The notes under the pieces were generated by a model, which worked only from the letters and a program-made list of their open reading frames with translations, was not told where the DNA came from and did no database searches. The position numbers and the translations under genes are program-made. This document shows positions 44,389 through 52,378 of a DNA stretch of 64,000 nt, one piece after another; the stretch's first letter is position 1, and each line of letters begins with the position of its first letter. This DNA comes from Micavibrio sp. TMED2 (GTDB taxonomy: Bacteria > Pseudomonadota > Alphaproteobacteria > TMED2): positions 71,609 through 135,608 of the forward strand of contig NHBH01000009.1 in NCBI GenBank assembly GCA_002168225.1, written 5' to 3'.

Positions 44389-46353
44389 TCAGAACTCGGG
44401 GTCATCATCATTGAAGCCCGGGTCTTCCGGGTCGAATGGTACATCGTCGGATATATCACTGCTGAAACTCTCGCCAGCAGAAAAACCCGCTATCTCCGGT
44501 TCGTTGAGATTGTCGATCACCATGCTCACATCGGGAAAGGCTGCACGGATGGCGGCAACGATCGGATGCCGGGACAGCTCCTCGATCTCGGCGGCTTCCT
44601 GTTGCTTTTCCTGTTCGCGCACCGGTTCGGCACCGGCCTTGTTGACCAGTTCGATCACCCATGGGGTGCCGGTTGCCTCGGTCAGCAGCTGTGACAGCTT
44701 GTAACCCTGTGTCGGGGAAATGCCGACTTCGTCCTGCAGCTCGATCCGGCCCTGCTCGAAATTTACTACGCGGGCATCGAGTTTCAGCTCGGCAAAGAGG
44801 GTAAGTTCTTTCTGCTGCCGGACGACTTCCAGCGCATCCTCAAAGGAATTCAGTGCGATCGCGGCGGCCGGTTGGGCGGCTGGCTGTGGTGCAGTCTGTG
44901 GTGCGGTTCGGGGCGCTGCCGTCTGGGGCATTGGCCGTGGCTGTTGCGGTACAACCGACAGCGCGGCATTACCGCTTGTCGCGGCCACGGATGGCGTCGG
45001 GCGGGTCGGCATGCCGGGCGATACTTGTGCCGCATGGCGCGAGTTCTGGTTGGCGCTTGGACCGCCACTGGTCGGCGCGCTGCCACCGCTGGCGGCGCCG
45101 CTGGCACCGCTGGCGGCGCCGCTGGCACCCTCGCTGTCTTTCAGTTTCTTGATCAGATCGCTCGGGTCGGGCAGACCGGCGGCATGGCACAGGCGCAGAA
45201 TGACCATCTCGGCAGCCATGTGGGGCTGCGGTGCCCGTTGCACCTCGTTCAGCCCGGCCATCAGGATTTGCCAGATGCGGGTCAGTGCCGGCATTGCCAG
45301 CTTGCCTGCCAGCGCACTGGCGCGGGTGGCTTCTGCTTCCGGAACATCAGCACCCTTCGCAGCGGTCGGGACCAGCGCACAGCGGGTGATGAAATGGGTC
45401 AGGTCGAGCAGGTCCTGAATAACCGTGGTCGCCTCGGCCCCGGCATTATGCAGGGTGCCATATGTGGCAATCGCGCGCTCGGCATCGGCTTCGATGATTG
45501 CTTCGATCAGATCGAAAATCAGTTGCCGGTCAGCGAGGCCAAGCATACCGCGCACGTCCTCGGCGGTAACCGTCTTGCCATCACCGAGGGCAATCGCCTG
45601 ATCGAGCAGGCTGAGGCCGTCACGGACCGAGCCATCGGCAGCACGGGCAACCAGTGCCATGGCTTCCGGTTCAACGGTGACGTTTTCCTGCTCCGCAATG
45701 CCCTTGAAGTGGTCGATCAGCATTTCCGCCGGGACGCGACGCAGATCAAAGCGCATACAGCGCGACAGCACGGTCACCGGCACCTTGCGGATTTCGGTGG
45801 TGGCGAAGATGAAAATAACGCTCGGTGGCGGTTCCTCAAGCGTCTTCAGGAGCGCGTTGAACGCGCTCTTCGACAGCATGTGAACCTCATCGATGATGTA
45901 GACCTTGTACCGTGCCTCGGTCGGGGCATAGCGCGCGCTGTCGATCACTTCGCGCATGTCATCGACGCCGGTATTCGACGCCGCATCCATCTCGATCACG
46001 TCTACATGGCGGCCCTCGGCAATCGCCTTGCAGACCGGGCAGTCATCGGTGGGGCCGACGGTCGGCTCGCCCTTGCCATCGGGGCCGATATAGTTGAGGG
46101 CACGGGCGATCAGCCGCGCGGTGGTGGTCTTGCCGACACCGCGCACGCCGGTCAGCATATAGCCGTGGTGTATACGACCCGAGGCAATCGCGTTACGCAG
46201 GGTGCGGACCAGCGCTTCCTGACCGATCAGGGTGTCGAAACTCTGTGGGCGGTATTTGCGTGCAAGAACCCGGTACCCGGCCTGATTGCTGGTTTCTGGC
46301 AGTTCTAGGCCGGGGAATGCAGCATCCATGAGGTTGATCGGGTCCGTGGACAT
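44389..46353 (-). CDS. dnaX: DNA polymerase III subunit gamma/tau
   Basis: The 654-residue clamp-loader subunit has LARKYRPQSFDTLIGQEALV, Walker A GVRGVGKTTTARL, a four-Cys zinc module (with CPVCKAI), DExx as IIDEVHMLS, and the SRC motif as VLSRCMRFDL. After about residue 380 comes an Ala/Gly/Ser/Pro/Gln-rich linker with a 21-bp in-frame repeat, then the tau-specific C-terminus (SFEDALEVVRQQKELTLFAEL). The start is set at 46353 (MSTDPINLMDAAFPG); a longer frame from 46464 translates the SRP RNA gene and is false. I see no A6G-type slippery site. Confidence 0.96.
   Translation of the reverse strand: MSTDPINLMDAAFPGLELPETSNQAGYRVLARKYRPQSFDTLIGQEALVRTLRNAIASGRIHHGYMLTGVRGVGKTTTARLIARALNYIGPDGKGEPTVGPTDDCPVCKAIAEGRHVDVIEMDAASNTGVDDMREVIDSARYAPTEARYKVYIIDEVHMLSKSAFNALLKTLEEPPPSVIFIFATTEIRKVPVTVLSRCMRFDLRRVPAEMLIDHFKGIAEQENVTVEPEAMALVARAADGSVRDGLSLLDQAIALGDGKTVTAEDVRGMLGLADRQLIFDLIEAIIEADAERAIATYGTLHNAGAEATTVIQDLLDLTHFITRCALVPTAAKGADVPEAEATRASALAGKLAMPALTRIWQILMAGLNEVQRAPQPHMAAEMVILRLCHAAGLPDPSDLIKKLKDSEGASGAASGASGAASGGSAPTSGGPSANQNSRHAAQVSPGMPTRPTPSVAATSGNAALSVVPQQPRPMPQTAAPRTAPQTAPQPAAQPAAAIALNSFEDALEVVRQQKELTLFAELKLDARVVNFEQGRIELQDEVGISPTQGYKLSQLLTEATGTPWVIELVNKAGAEPVREQEKQQEAAEIEELSRHPIVAAIRAAFPDVSMVIDNLNEPEIAGFSAGESFSSDISDDVPFDPEDPGFNDDDPEF
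45088..45129. repeat. Two perfect tandem 21-bp units in the dnaX linker
   Basis: The unit GCTGGCGGCGCCGCTGGCACC occurs twice in a row at 45088-45108 and 45109-45129, encoding (on the minus strand) repeated Gly-Ala-Ser segments (GASGAASGASGAAS). It lies in the flexible linker of tau and is a likely site of length variation. Confidence 0.85.
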
Positions 46354-46365
46354 GACAGGCAGAAG

Positions 46366-46463
46366 TGGAAGACTGGACAGACGACCCGGAGCGAACTCGT
46401 TACGGCTGCTTCCTTCCGGACCTGACCGGGTTGGCGAGGGCACCGCCCGTCGCCAGCCTTCCA
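46366..46463 (-). ncRNA. ffs: Signal recognition particle RNA (bacterial small SRP, 4.5S type)
   Basis: On the minus strand the sequence contains GGTCAGGTCCGGAAGGAAGC (46403-46434 region), the nearly invariant SRP RNA apical loop where Ffh binds. The flanks pair to give one long hairpin: TGGAAG-GCTGG at the 5' end with CCAG-TCTTCCA at the 3' end. The boundaries are estimated from this outer stem and may be off by a few nucleotides. The RNA ends about 12 nt before the dnaX start, a common position for ffs in alphaproteobacteria. Confidence 0.93.
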
Positions 46464-46607
46464 TGCCTCAATAGAGTGATTCAGCACGGTAAAGACAAGA
46501 GGCAATATGCGGTTTTTTTGAAAAACAGCGCCGGTTTCCTGAATAACCGAAGATTGATCCCGGATTTGTCGACCGCCTGTCCGGTTTCTGATAAAGCACA
46601 AGCCATC

Positions 46608-47618
46608 ATGACCATGACCCTCAGCAACCAGCGCCCGCACAATCTGTACAGTCATCCGTCACTGGACCGGATGGCGGTGAAGCGCCGTGACCAGCAGTTT
46701 TATGCCAAGCGGCTTTATGCCGGTAAGACCCGGTTGGTTCCGGTCTGGCGCGGCAAGGTGTTCGTTGAACGGATGCCGGAGGGTGCCCGCGATGCGGCCA
46801 GCCCGGTCTATATATCGCCGCAGGTGGAGTGGTGGCCGGAATATGCTGCGAGCGCACCGATCCTGCTCGGTGAGGCGTCAGGTCTGGCCGAGGTCGGTGA
46901 TGTGGATGCCGTAACCTATTTTGCCATCGACCTGTCCCAGATACCGGACCCGGAAGCGTTTGGCCCTTTGCGTGATCTTGGCGTCTTTGTCGATCTGCGC
47001 CGGGCCGGGCCGATCATGGATGGCGCGGAGGCTGCCTTGCTCGCCTATGCCAAGGGCATGACCGCATGGCATCGGCAGCATAAGTTCTGCGGTGTCTGTG
47101 GTGGGCCAACGGCCATGCGCGAGGCCGGATTCGTCCGCGCCTGCCTTGATCCGAACTGTACCGAGAACGGGCCGACCCTGCATCACCCGCGCACCGATCC
47201 TGCCGTTATCATGCTGGTCAGTGACGGTGACCGCTGCCTGCTCGGGCGGGGCAAGAACTTCCCCGAGGGCATGTATTCGACGCTGGCCGGGTTCGTGGAA
47301 CCGGGCGAAAGCCTTGAGGATGCGGTGGCCCGGGAAATTCACGAAGAGGTCAATGTCCGGGTCGGCAATATCCGCTACCACTCATCCCAGCCATGGCCGT
47401 TTCCCGGTTCAATCATGGTCGGTTTCTATGCTGAGGCCGAGACCACGGATATTACCATTGATCCAAACGAAATTGCTGATGCGGGTTGGTATGAGCGCGA
47501 CTGGCTGCTGGAACGACAGCACGCCCATGATGAGGATAACCCGGCACCCTTCACCCTGTCGCGCCCCGGCTCGATCGCCCGGCGGCTGATCGATGACTGG
47601 CTGTTCAAGAAGGCCTAG
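46608..47618 (+). CDS. nudC: NAD(H)/RNA-NAD diphosphatase NudC
   Basis: The 336-residue Nudix hydrolase cleaves NADH and the NAD cap of RNA. A four-Cys zinc module (FCGVCGGPT, then ACLDPNCTE) precedes the Nudix box GFVEPGESLEDAVAREIHEEV, and the NudC-specific SQPWPFPGSIMVGF follows. I chose the ATG at 46608; the frame is open further upstream but enters the ffs gene. Its TAG stop overlaps the stop codon of convergent pheA: the four bases CTAG serve both. Confidence 0.95.
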   Translation: MTMTLSNQRPHNLYSHPSLDRMAVKRRDQQFYAKRLYAGKTRLVPVWRGKVFVERMPEGARDAASPVYISPQVEWWPEYAASAPILLGEASGLAEVGDVDAVTYFAIDLSQIPDPEAFGPLRDLGVFVDLRRAGPIMDGAEAALLAYAKGMTAWHRQHKFCGVCGGPTAMREAGFVRACLDPNCTENGPTLHHPRTDPAVIMLVSDGDRCLLGRGKNFPEGMYSTLAGFVEPGESLEDAVAREIHEEVNVRVGNIRYHSSQPWPFPGSIMVGFYAEAETTDITIDPNEIADAGWYERDWLLERQHAHDEDNPAPFTLSRPGSIARRLIDDWLFKKA

Positions 47619-48508
47619 TCGCTTCGGTTCTGGTAGCGATAGGGATGGGCTTCATAAACGCCCATGATGTTCAGCTCGGCAGCAAAAAAATTCAGCTCTT
47701 CCAGCGCCAGTGCCACCAGCCGGTCGTCGGGGTGCCCCTCGATGTCGGCATAGAACTGGGTGGCGACGAAATCGCCGTTCAGCATGTAGCTTTCCAGCTT
47801 GGTCATGTTGACCCCATTGGTGGCAAAACCGCCCAGCGCCTTGTACAGCGCAGCCGGAATATTGCGGACCCGGAAGACAAAGCTGGTGACGATATTCGGC
47901 GTGATCTCGACCATGTCGTCGGCAGAGGGCAGTGAACCGACATTCTCGTCCTTGGTCATGATCACGAAACGGGTGGTGTTGTGATCGGCGTCCTCGATAT
48001 CAGCGGCGATAATCTCCAGCCCATAGGTCTCGGCGGCAAGGCTGGAGGCGATAACCGCACGGTCGCGCTGTTTGCCTTCCGCGAGCATGGCTGCCGATCC
48101 GGCGGTGTCAGCCTCGATAACCGCGGTTGCACCCAGCTCGGCGATGATCTTGCCGCATTGACCGAGGGCATGGACGTGGCTGTGCACGGTCTTCACGTCC
48201 TCAGGCTTCACGCCGGGCATGGCCAGCAGCTGGTGCCGCACACGGGCGAAATGTTCGCCAATAATCTTGAGACCACTGCCGGGGATCAGGCGGTGAATAT
48301 CTGCGACCCGTCCGGCAATCGTGTTCTCGATCGGGATCATGGCGAGCCGCGCGCGACCTGAAGTCACCGCGTTGAACATATCCTCGAATGACCGGCAGGG
48401 CAGGGTGGTCATCTCGGGAAACCGCTGCCGGCAGGCCAGATCGGAATAGGCACCGAGGGCACCCTGAAATGCGATGGTTTGATCAGGCTGGGAGGCAGGT
48501 TTGGACAT
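47615..48508 (-). CDS. pheA: Prephenate dehydratase
   Basis: The 297-residue protein converts prephenate to phenylpyruvate in phenylalanine synthesis. The catalytic domain starts with IAFQGALGAYSDLA, has IPIENTIAGRV, and the key NTTRF motif (HNTTRFVIM). A C-terminal ACT domain for feedback control has LYKALGGFATNGVNMTKLES with the ESY motif. I use the ATG at 48508; a frame from 48556 adds 16 unrelated residues. It converges with nudC with shared stop bases. Confidence 0.95.
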   Translation of the reverse strand: MSKPASQPDQTIAFQGALGAYSDLACRQRFPEMTTLPCRSFEDMFNAVTSGRARLAMIPIENTIAGRVADIHRLIPGSGLKIIGEHFARVRHQLLAMPGVKPEDVKTVHSHVHALGQCGKIIAELGATAVIEADTAGSAAMLAEGKQRDRAVIASSLAAETYGLEIIAADIEDADHNTTRFVIMTKDENVGSLPSADDMVEITPNIVTSFVFRVRNIPAALYKALGGFATNGVNMTKLESYMLNGDFVATQFYADIEGHPDDRLVALALEELNFFAAELNIMGVYEAHPYRYQNRSD

Positions 48509-48646
48509 GATGGCAATGACGTTGCGGTGGGCTGCGCCGGATAGGCGCAAAATCAAGGGGAGTATTGTCTAACCCTGCCTCGGGCCGGGGACAAGCACCC
48601 TGTCGCACCGCAACGTCATTTAATCAGTTAGTGCCGATTTCCCGAT

Positions 48647-49117
48647 TCACGCATGGGCGAGCATATCCGAATAGCGCATGCTGCTGAGGTAATAGTCGGC
48701 ATCGACCCCGCCATTGGAATCATCACCATTCATCAGATGTTCTCCCATGATGAGGTTGGCGGTGCGTGCCATGCGTTTTTTGAGAGTGCCGGGGCGGACC
48801 GGCAGTACGGCAAAATCAGCAATATTCAGGCTTCTCAGCTTTTTGAGCTGTTTCAGCGTTACGGCCGAACTGACAATGCTGACCGGGATATTCCACGCAT
48901 AGACATACTTGAATACCTTGCTCATGGAGGTGCCGAGATCGGCTACTTTCCGGGGCATGAAGATCATCAGCAGATGGCAGTCAACCGATCGCATCATGCC
49001 TTCGAGTTGGTCTATATCGGTGCAGTAATAGGGATGTACATCATCCGACCGCTCGATAATCGATTGGGCCAGGGAGAAATGTTCCAGATTGGGAATATAA
49101 ACAACGGCTCTCAGCAT
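48647..49117 (-). CDS. Receiver-like protein lacking the phosphorylation site, unknown
   Basis: This 156-residue protein has the layout of a CheY-like receiver: alternating hydrophobic strands (HLLMIFMPRKVADLG and IPVSIVSSAVTLKQLKKL) and the final FAVLPVRPGTLKKRMART that matches the DYxxKP end. Yet the usual phospho-acceptor Asp is missing (LLMIFMP) and the conserved Lys in KP is not present (PVRP). I read it as a pseudo-receiver, possibly a protein-interaction module. The C-terminal ~25 residues (NGDDSNGGVDADYYLSSM) are extra. No kinase or other regulator is adjacent. Confidence 0.6.
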   Translation of the reverse strand: MLRAVVYIPNLEHFSLAQSIIERSDDVHPYYCTDIDQLEGMMRSVDCHLLMIFMPRKVADLGTSMSKVFKYVYAWNIPVSIVSSAVTLKQLKKLRSLNIADFAVLPVRPGTLKKRMARTANLIMGEHLMNGDDSNGGVDADYYLSSMRYSDMLAHA

Positions 49118-49236
49118 TCGGGGGGCTCCATCTGCAAGCTGTTACATCACGTCCTGTGAAAAACGCCGGATTGGTGTAAATGGTTTCCGAAAACCGTCGC
49201 TTGCCCTCGCTTTTTGTTTGATGGGATTTAATCAGT

Positions 49237-50214
49237 TTATGGTCGATCATCCGATTGATCGGTGCTCAAGTCCCGGATCATCAGGTTCAACAGGAAGGCG
49301 GTATCGGTTATCGCGTCCTCCGGGGTGGTCATTCGTACCAGTTTTGCTGCGGAAACTGCCAGTATCTCAGGTGTCAGCTTCATCCAGATGGTACAATACC
49401 GGATGCCTGTTGCTGGCAGGGGATCACCGCAGCGATAGCCTTCGAGTTGCCCTTCCGATACTGCTTGCGAAATCACTTCCTCATTAAAGTAGCTCAAGGA
49501 TGGTCGCGGCAAACCATCCGGTCGCACATAGAATTGGATGATCGTCGGCTCTGTTCGTGCAAGAGCGGCACAATAGGCTTCAGCATGAGCCGGGACCGGT
49601 ACTGCCTTGCAGGTTACCGGCTGCATCTTGCGCCATGAATTATACGGCAGCCATATATGCGAGATATCAATGGCCTTTCGTCCGCCATCAGTAGCGTCGC
49701 ACAGGGTTTTGACCTTCGGTTTGTTGCCGACCCAGCTGCCGTAAGAACCTTCCCATGCCTGTTCTGGTGCGCCATCGGCTGTTGTCGACCTGAAGCCGAT
49801 CTCGCGCGGTATGGCAAGGTTCAGATCGCCTATGCGCACTAGGGCTCTTTGAGAACAGGCGGTATCAGGCACCCTCTGTCGCTCCAGAAAAATTCCAGAG
49901 ATAACGATTGCCGGGATTACAGCCACCAAGGCGGTTCCGATGCCGGTTGATATATGGCGCGAGATCACACCCCATATTGTGCCGGCCATCAGGGCGGCAG
50001 CCGTCAAGAGACCGAGATGAAAGGCGATATTCATCGTATATCCATCCAGTCCCAAATGGATGGCGATTGGCCAAGGCCATAGCAGGCCAAGTAGAAAAAG
50101 CGGGACCAGATATCGGGTGCGCAAGCGCCCGCGTATGGCCGTTAGCAATGATATGCCCGCTGTGAAAATGACTGCACTCAGAAGAAACAGGGTGTCTTCA
50201 TGAAACGGAAACAT
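49237..50214 (-). CDS. Membrane protein of unknown function with large periplasmic domain
   Basis: This 325-residue protein has four hydrophobic segments in the first 130 residues (LLSAVIFTAGISLLTAI, VPLFLLGLLWPWPIAIHL, LGLLTAAALMAGTIWGVI, VAVIPAIVISGIFLE), then a soluble domain of about 190 residues with several Cys (for example at TACSQR, TLCDATD, VTCKAV, YRCGDP, RYCTIW) that likely form disulfides outside the membrane. I recognise no family. The ATG at 50214 is preferred over a longer frame from 50424 that adds a Met/Arg/Cys-rich leader. Base composition looks slightly more AT-rich than its neighbours. Confidence 0.65.
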   Translation of the reverse strand: MFPFHEDTLFLLSAVIFTAGISLLTAIRGRLRTRYLVPLFLLGLLWPWPIAIHLGLDGYTMNIAFHLGLLTAAALMAGTIWGVISRHISTGIGTALVAVIPAIVISGIFLERQRVPDTACSQRALVRIGDLNLAIPREIGFRSTTADGAPEQAWEGSYGSWVGNKPKVKTLCDATDGGRKAIDISHIWLPYNSWRKMQPVTCKAVPVPAHAEAYCAALARTEPTIIQFYVRPDGLPRPSLSYFNEEVISQAVSEGQLEGYRCGDPLPATGIRYCTIWMKLTPEILAVSAAKLVRMTTPEDAITDTAFLLNLMIRDLSTDQSDDRP

Positions 50215-50519
50215 GGCAATTGTTATAGCTTGGAATATGTCGCGTTTCGATTTGTATTCGCATGTGAACCGAGTAAACCGGATTTGCCAGTCAAAAAACG
50301 TGCCCGGCATCAGGCCATCCGACATGCGCGGGCATGCCATATGCGGCGATATATATCCCCTGTTAATGATTTTGACGCTTGATTGATGGCGGCGGTTTTG
50401 CTTGATGGTGCCCAGCCGAGACATTCTTGACCATCGACAACCGGCAAAACGCTGACTAAGTTCGGCTGGCCAAGAGGCATTCCAGCATTCCGCGTACCCC
50501 GCGTCTTACAGGTTTTACG
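50215..50519. other. Intergenic region upstream of the cytochrome c gene
   Basis: This 305-bp stretch separates two divergent genes and should hold both promoters. The leftward frame is open through it but its translation is unlike a protein. No operator or RNA is recognised. Confidence 0.5.
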
Positions 50520-51344
50520 ATGAACAGCATCGAGTTTAACAAGATTTTTGCGGCCGTTCTGACCGCCTGCCTCGTCGCCATGATGGCGAGCTTTATTTCG
50601 CGCAAGATTGTGCATCCGGAGCATCCGCACGAATCCGCGCTCGAGATCGAAGGTGTTGAACGGGCCAGTGCCGATGCCGGCCCAACTGGCCCTGAGCCGA
50701 TTCTGGCCATGCTGGAAACTGCCGATCCCGCCGCTGGTGAAGGTCTGACCCGTGCCTGTGCCGCCTGCCACACCTTTGAGCAGGGTGGTGCCAACAAGGT
50801 TGGTCCGAACCTCTATGGCATCGTCAATGCCCATAAGGCGCATCTCGACAGCTATTCTTATTCCAGCGCCATGGCCTCATTCGGTGGTGAGTGGACCTAT
50901 GAGGAACTGAACAAGTTCTTCTATAAGCCGAAGGATTATGTTGCCGGTACCAAGATGAACTATATCGGCCTCAAGGATCCTGAGGACCGTGCCAATCTGA
51001 TTGCCTATCTGCGCACCCTGAGCGGCAGCCCGGCACCACTGCCTGATCAGGCCCGCATTGATGCCGAGAAAGCTGACCTTGGCTACGATCAGGTTGCTGA
51101 AGGTGGCGAGGAAAGCGCTGAGGCTGCAACCGATGGTGATGATGCGACTGCAGAAGCTCAGCCTGAAGAGGCTGCCGGTGAAGAAACCGACGCTGGTGAA
51201 GCGCTGGAAGAGGCCGGTGAGGCTGCTTCCGAGGCTGGCAATTCCGCGCTTGAGGCGATCAAGGATGCTGCCCGTGCTGCGGATGAGGCAATTCAGGATG
51301 GTGTGACCGGTGCCGCTGATGCGGTCCGTGACGCCACCGAGTAA
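50520..51344 (+). CDS. Membrane-anchored cytochrome c (CycM type) with acidic C-terminal tail
   Basis: The 274-residue protein has an uncleaved N-terminal anchor (IFAAVLTACLVAMMASFI) and one class I haem domain: CAACH at 80-84 and the Met ligand in GTKMNY (Met146). CycM-type cytochromes carry electrons from the bc1 complex to the terminal oxidase at the periplasmic face. From about residue 180 the protein continues for 95 residues of Ala/Glu/Asp-rich sequence (EEAAGEETDAGEALEEAGEA) ending in a helix-like repeat, absent from typical CycM. The pheA gene is nearby, as in relatives. It precedes the HisN-type gene by 53 nt. Confidence 0.9.
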   Translation: MNSIEFNKIFAAVLTACLVAMMASFISRKIVHPEHPHESALEIEGVERASADAGPTGPEPILAMLETADPAAGEGLTRACAACHTFEQGGANKVGPNLYGIVNAHKAHLDSYSYSSAMASFGGEWTYEELNKFFYKPKDYVAGTKMNYIGLKDPEDRANLIAYLRTLSGSPAPLPDQARIDAEKADLGYDQVAEGGEESAEAATDGDDATAEAQPEEAAGEETDAGEALEEAGEAASEAGNSALEAIKDAARAADEAIQDGVTGAADAVRDATE

Positions 51345-51397
51345 GAGTACCGTTCACTAGGTTTCAGGTGCTTTTCCGGGCACCGGTATGATGGCTT

Positions 51398-52183
51398 ATG
51401 ACTGCGATTGATGTCTGTCCCGCGCATTTGGTAGCACTGGCCGAAAATATGGCCGAACGGGCGCGTGATGTGGTTCAGCCGTTCTGGCGTACCGGTACCC
51501 AGGTTGATCACAAGGCTGATAACAGCCCGGTAACCCAGGCCGACCGTGCCATCGAAACGGCGCTGCGTGGCATGATTGCTGCCGAGCGGCCCAATGACGG
51601 TATCTGGGGCGAGGAGCATGGCAGTGAGCGGCTCGATGCCGAATGGGTCTGGGTACTCGATCCTATAGACGGTACGCGGGCGTTTATTTCCGGTCTGCCA
51701 ACTTTCGCGACCCTGATTTCCCTGCTGCATAACGGCAAGCCGGTGCTTGGTCTGATTGATCAGCCGATTACCGGTGACCGCTGGCTCGGTGCTGCCGGGC
51801 GCACCACGCTGTTCAACGGCCAGAAGGCGGTTACCCGCCGCTGTCGCAGTCTCGACAAAACCCACCTCAAGGCCACATCCCACGAGATGTTTCAGGGCGC
51901 AGATGCTGCCCTGTTCTACCGCCTGACCCAGGCGGTGCAGCTTACCTCCTATGGTGGTGATGCGCTGAACTACGGCCTGCTGGCTGCCGGTTTCCTCGAT
52001 CTGGTGGTCGAGGCATCCATGCATCCCCATGACTTCATGGCACTGGTGCCGGTTGTCGAGGGTGCTGGCGGGTTGATTACCGACTGGTCAGGCAATCCGC
52101 TGACTATGGAAAGCGATGGCCGTATTCTGGCGGCAGCCGACCGCACCGCCCATGGCGCGGCGCTGGCGATTCTCGGCGGCTGA
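51398..52183 (+). CDS. Inositol monophosphatase-family histidinol-phosphatase (HisN-like)
   Basis: The 261-residue protein is a metal-dependent IMPase fold phosphatase. Motifs are GEEHGSE for the first metal, VLDPIDGTRAFISGLPTFATLIS (D-P-I-D-G-T), and the C-terminal HPHDFMALVPVVEGAGG. Such sequences in alphaproteobacteria are often annotated as HisN, dephosphorylating histidinol phosphate, but CysQ/IMPase activity is not excluded. It follows the cytochrome c gene by 53 nt and may share its transcript. Confidence 0.85.
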   Translation: MTAIDVCPAHLVALAENMAERARDVVQPFWRTGTQVDHKADNSPVTQADRAIETALRGMIAAERPNDGIWGEEHGSERLDAEWVWVLDPIDGTRAFISGLPTFATLISLLHNGKPVLGLIDQPITGDRWLGAAGRTTLFNGQKAVTRRCRSLDKTHLKATSHEMFQGADAALFYRLTQAVQLTSYGGDALNYGLLAAGFLDLVVEASMHPHDFMALVPVVEGAGGLITDWSGNPLTMESDGRILAAADRTAHGAALAILGG

Positions 52184-52378
52184 TCGGCCCGATTCCCGGT
52201 TTTGAGAGCCGGAAGCCGCACATTTCACACTACAATGTGGACCAATCCGTCGCTATTGCCCGGTTATCCCGATCATATGCCAAATATATCATCGGGTTTG
52301 ATTGGCGTTGCCGCGTTCACGCCCTATTCTAGGTTAATCATTGTGCGTTGATGTTCGATCAACCGATTTTCTCATGGA

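Noticed and set aside
44389..46353. Programmed frameshift in dnaX producing gamma
   Set aside because: I searched for a slippery A6G or similar run in the linker and found none.
46365..46607. N-terminal extension of nudC through the SRP RNA region
   Set aside because: The frame is open but covers a structural RNA gene and has no similarity to NudC; the ATG at 46608 gives a normal N-terminus.
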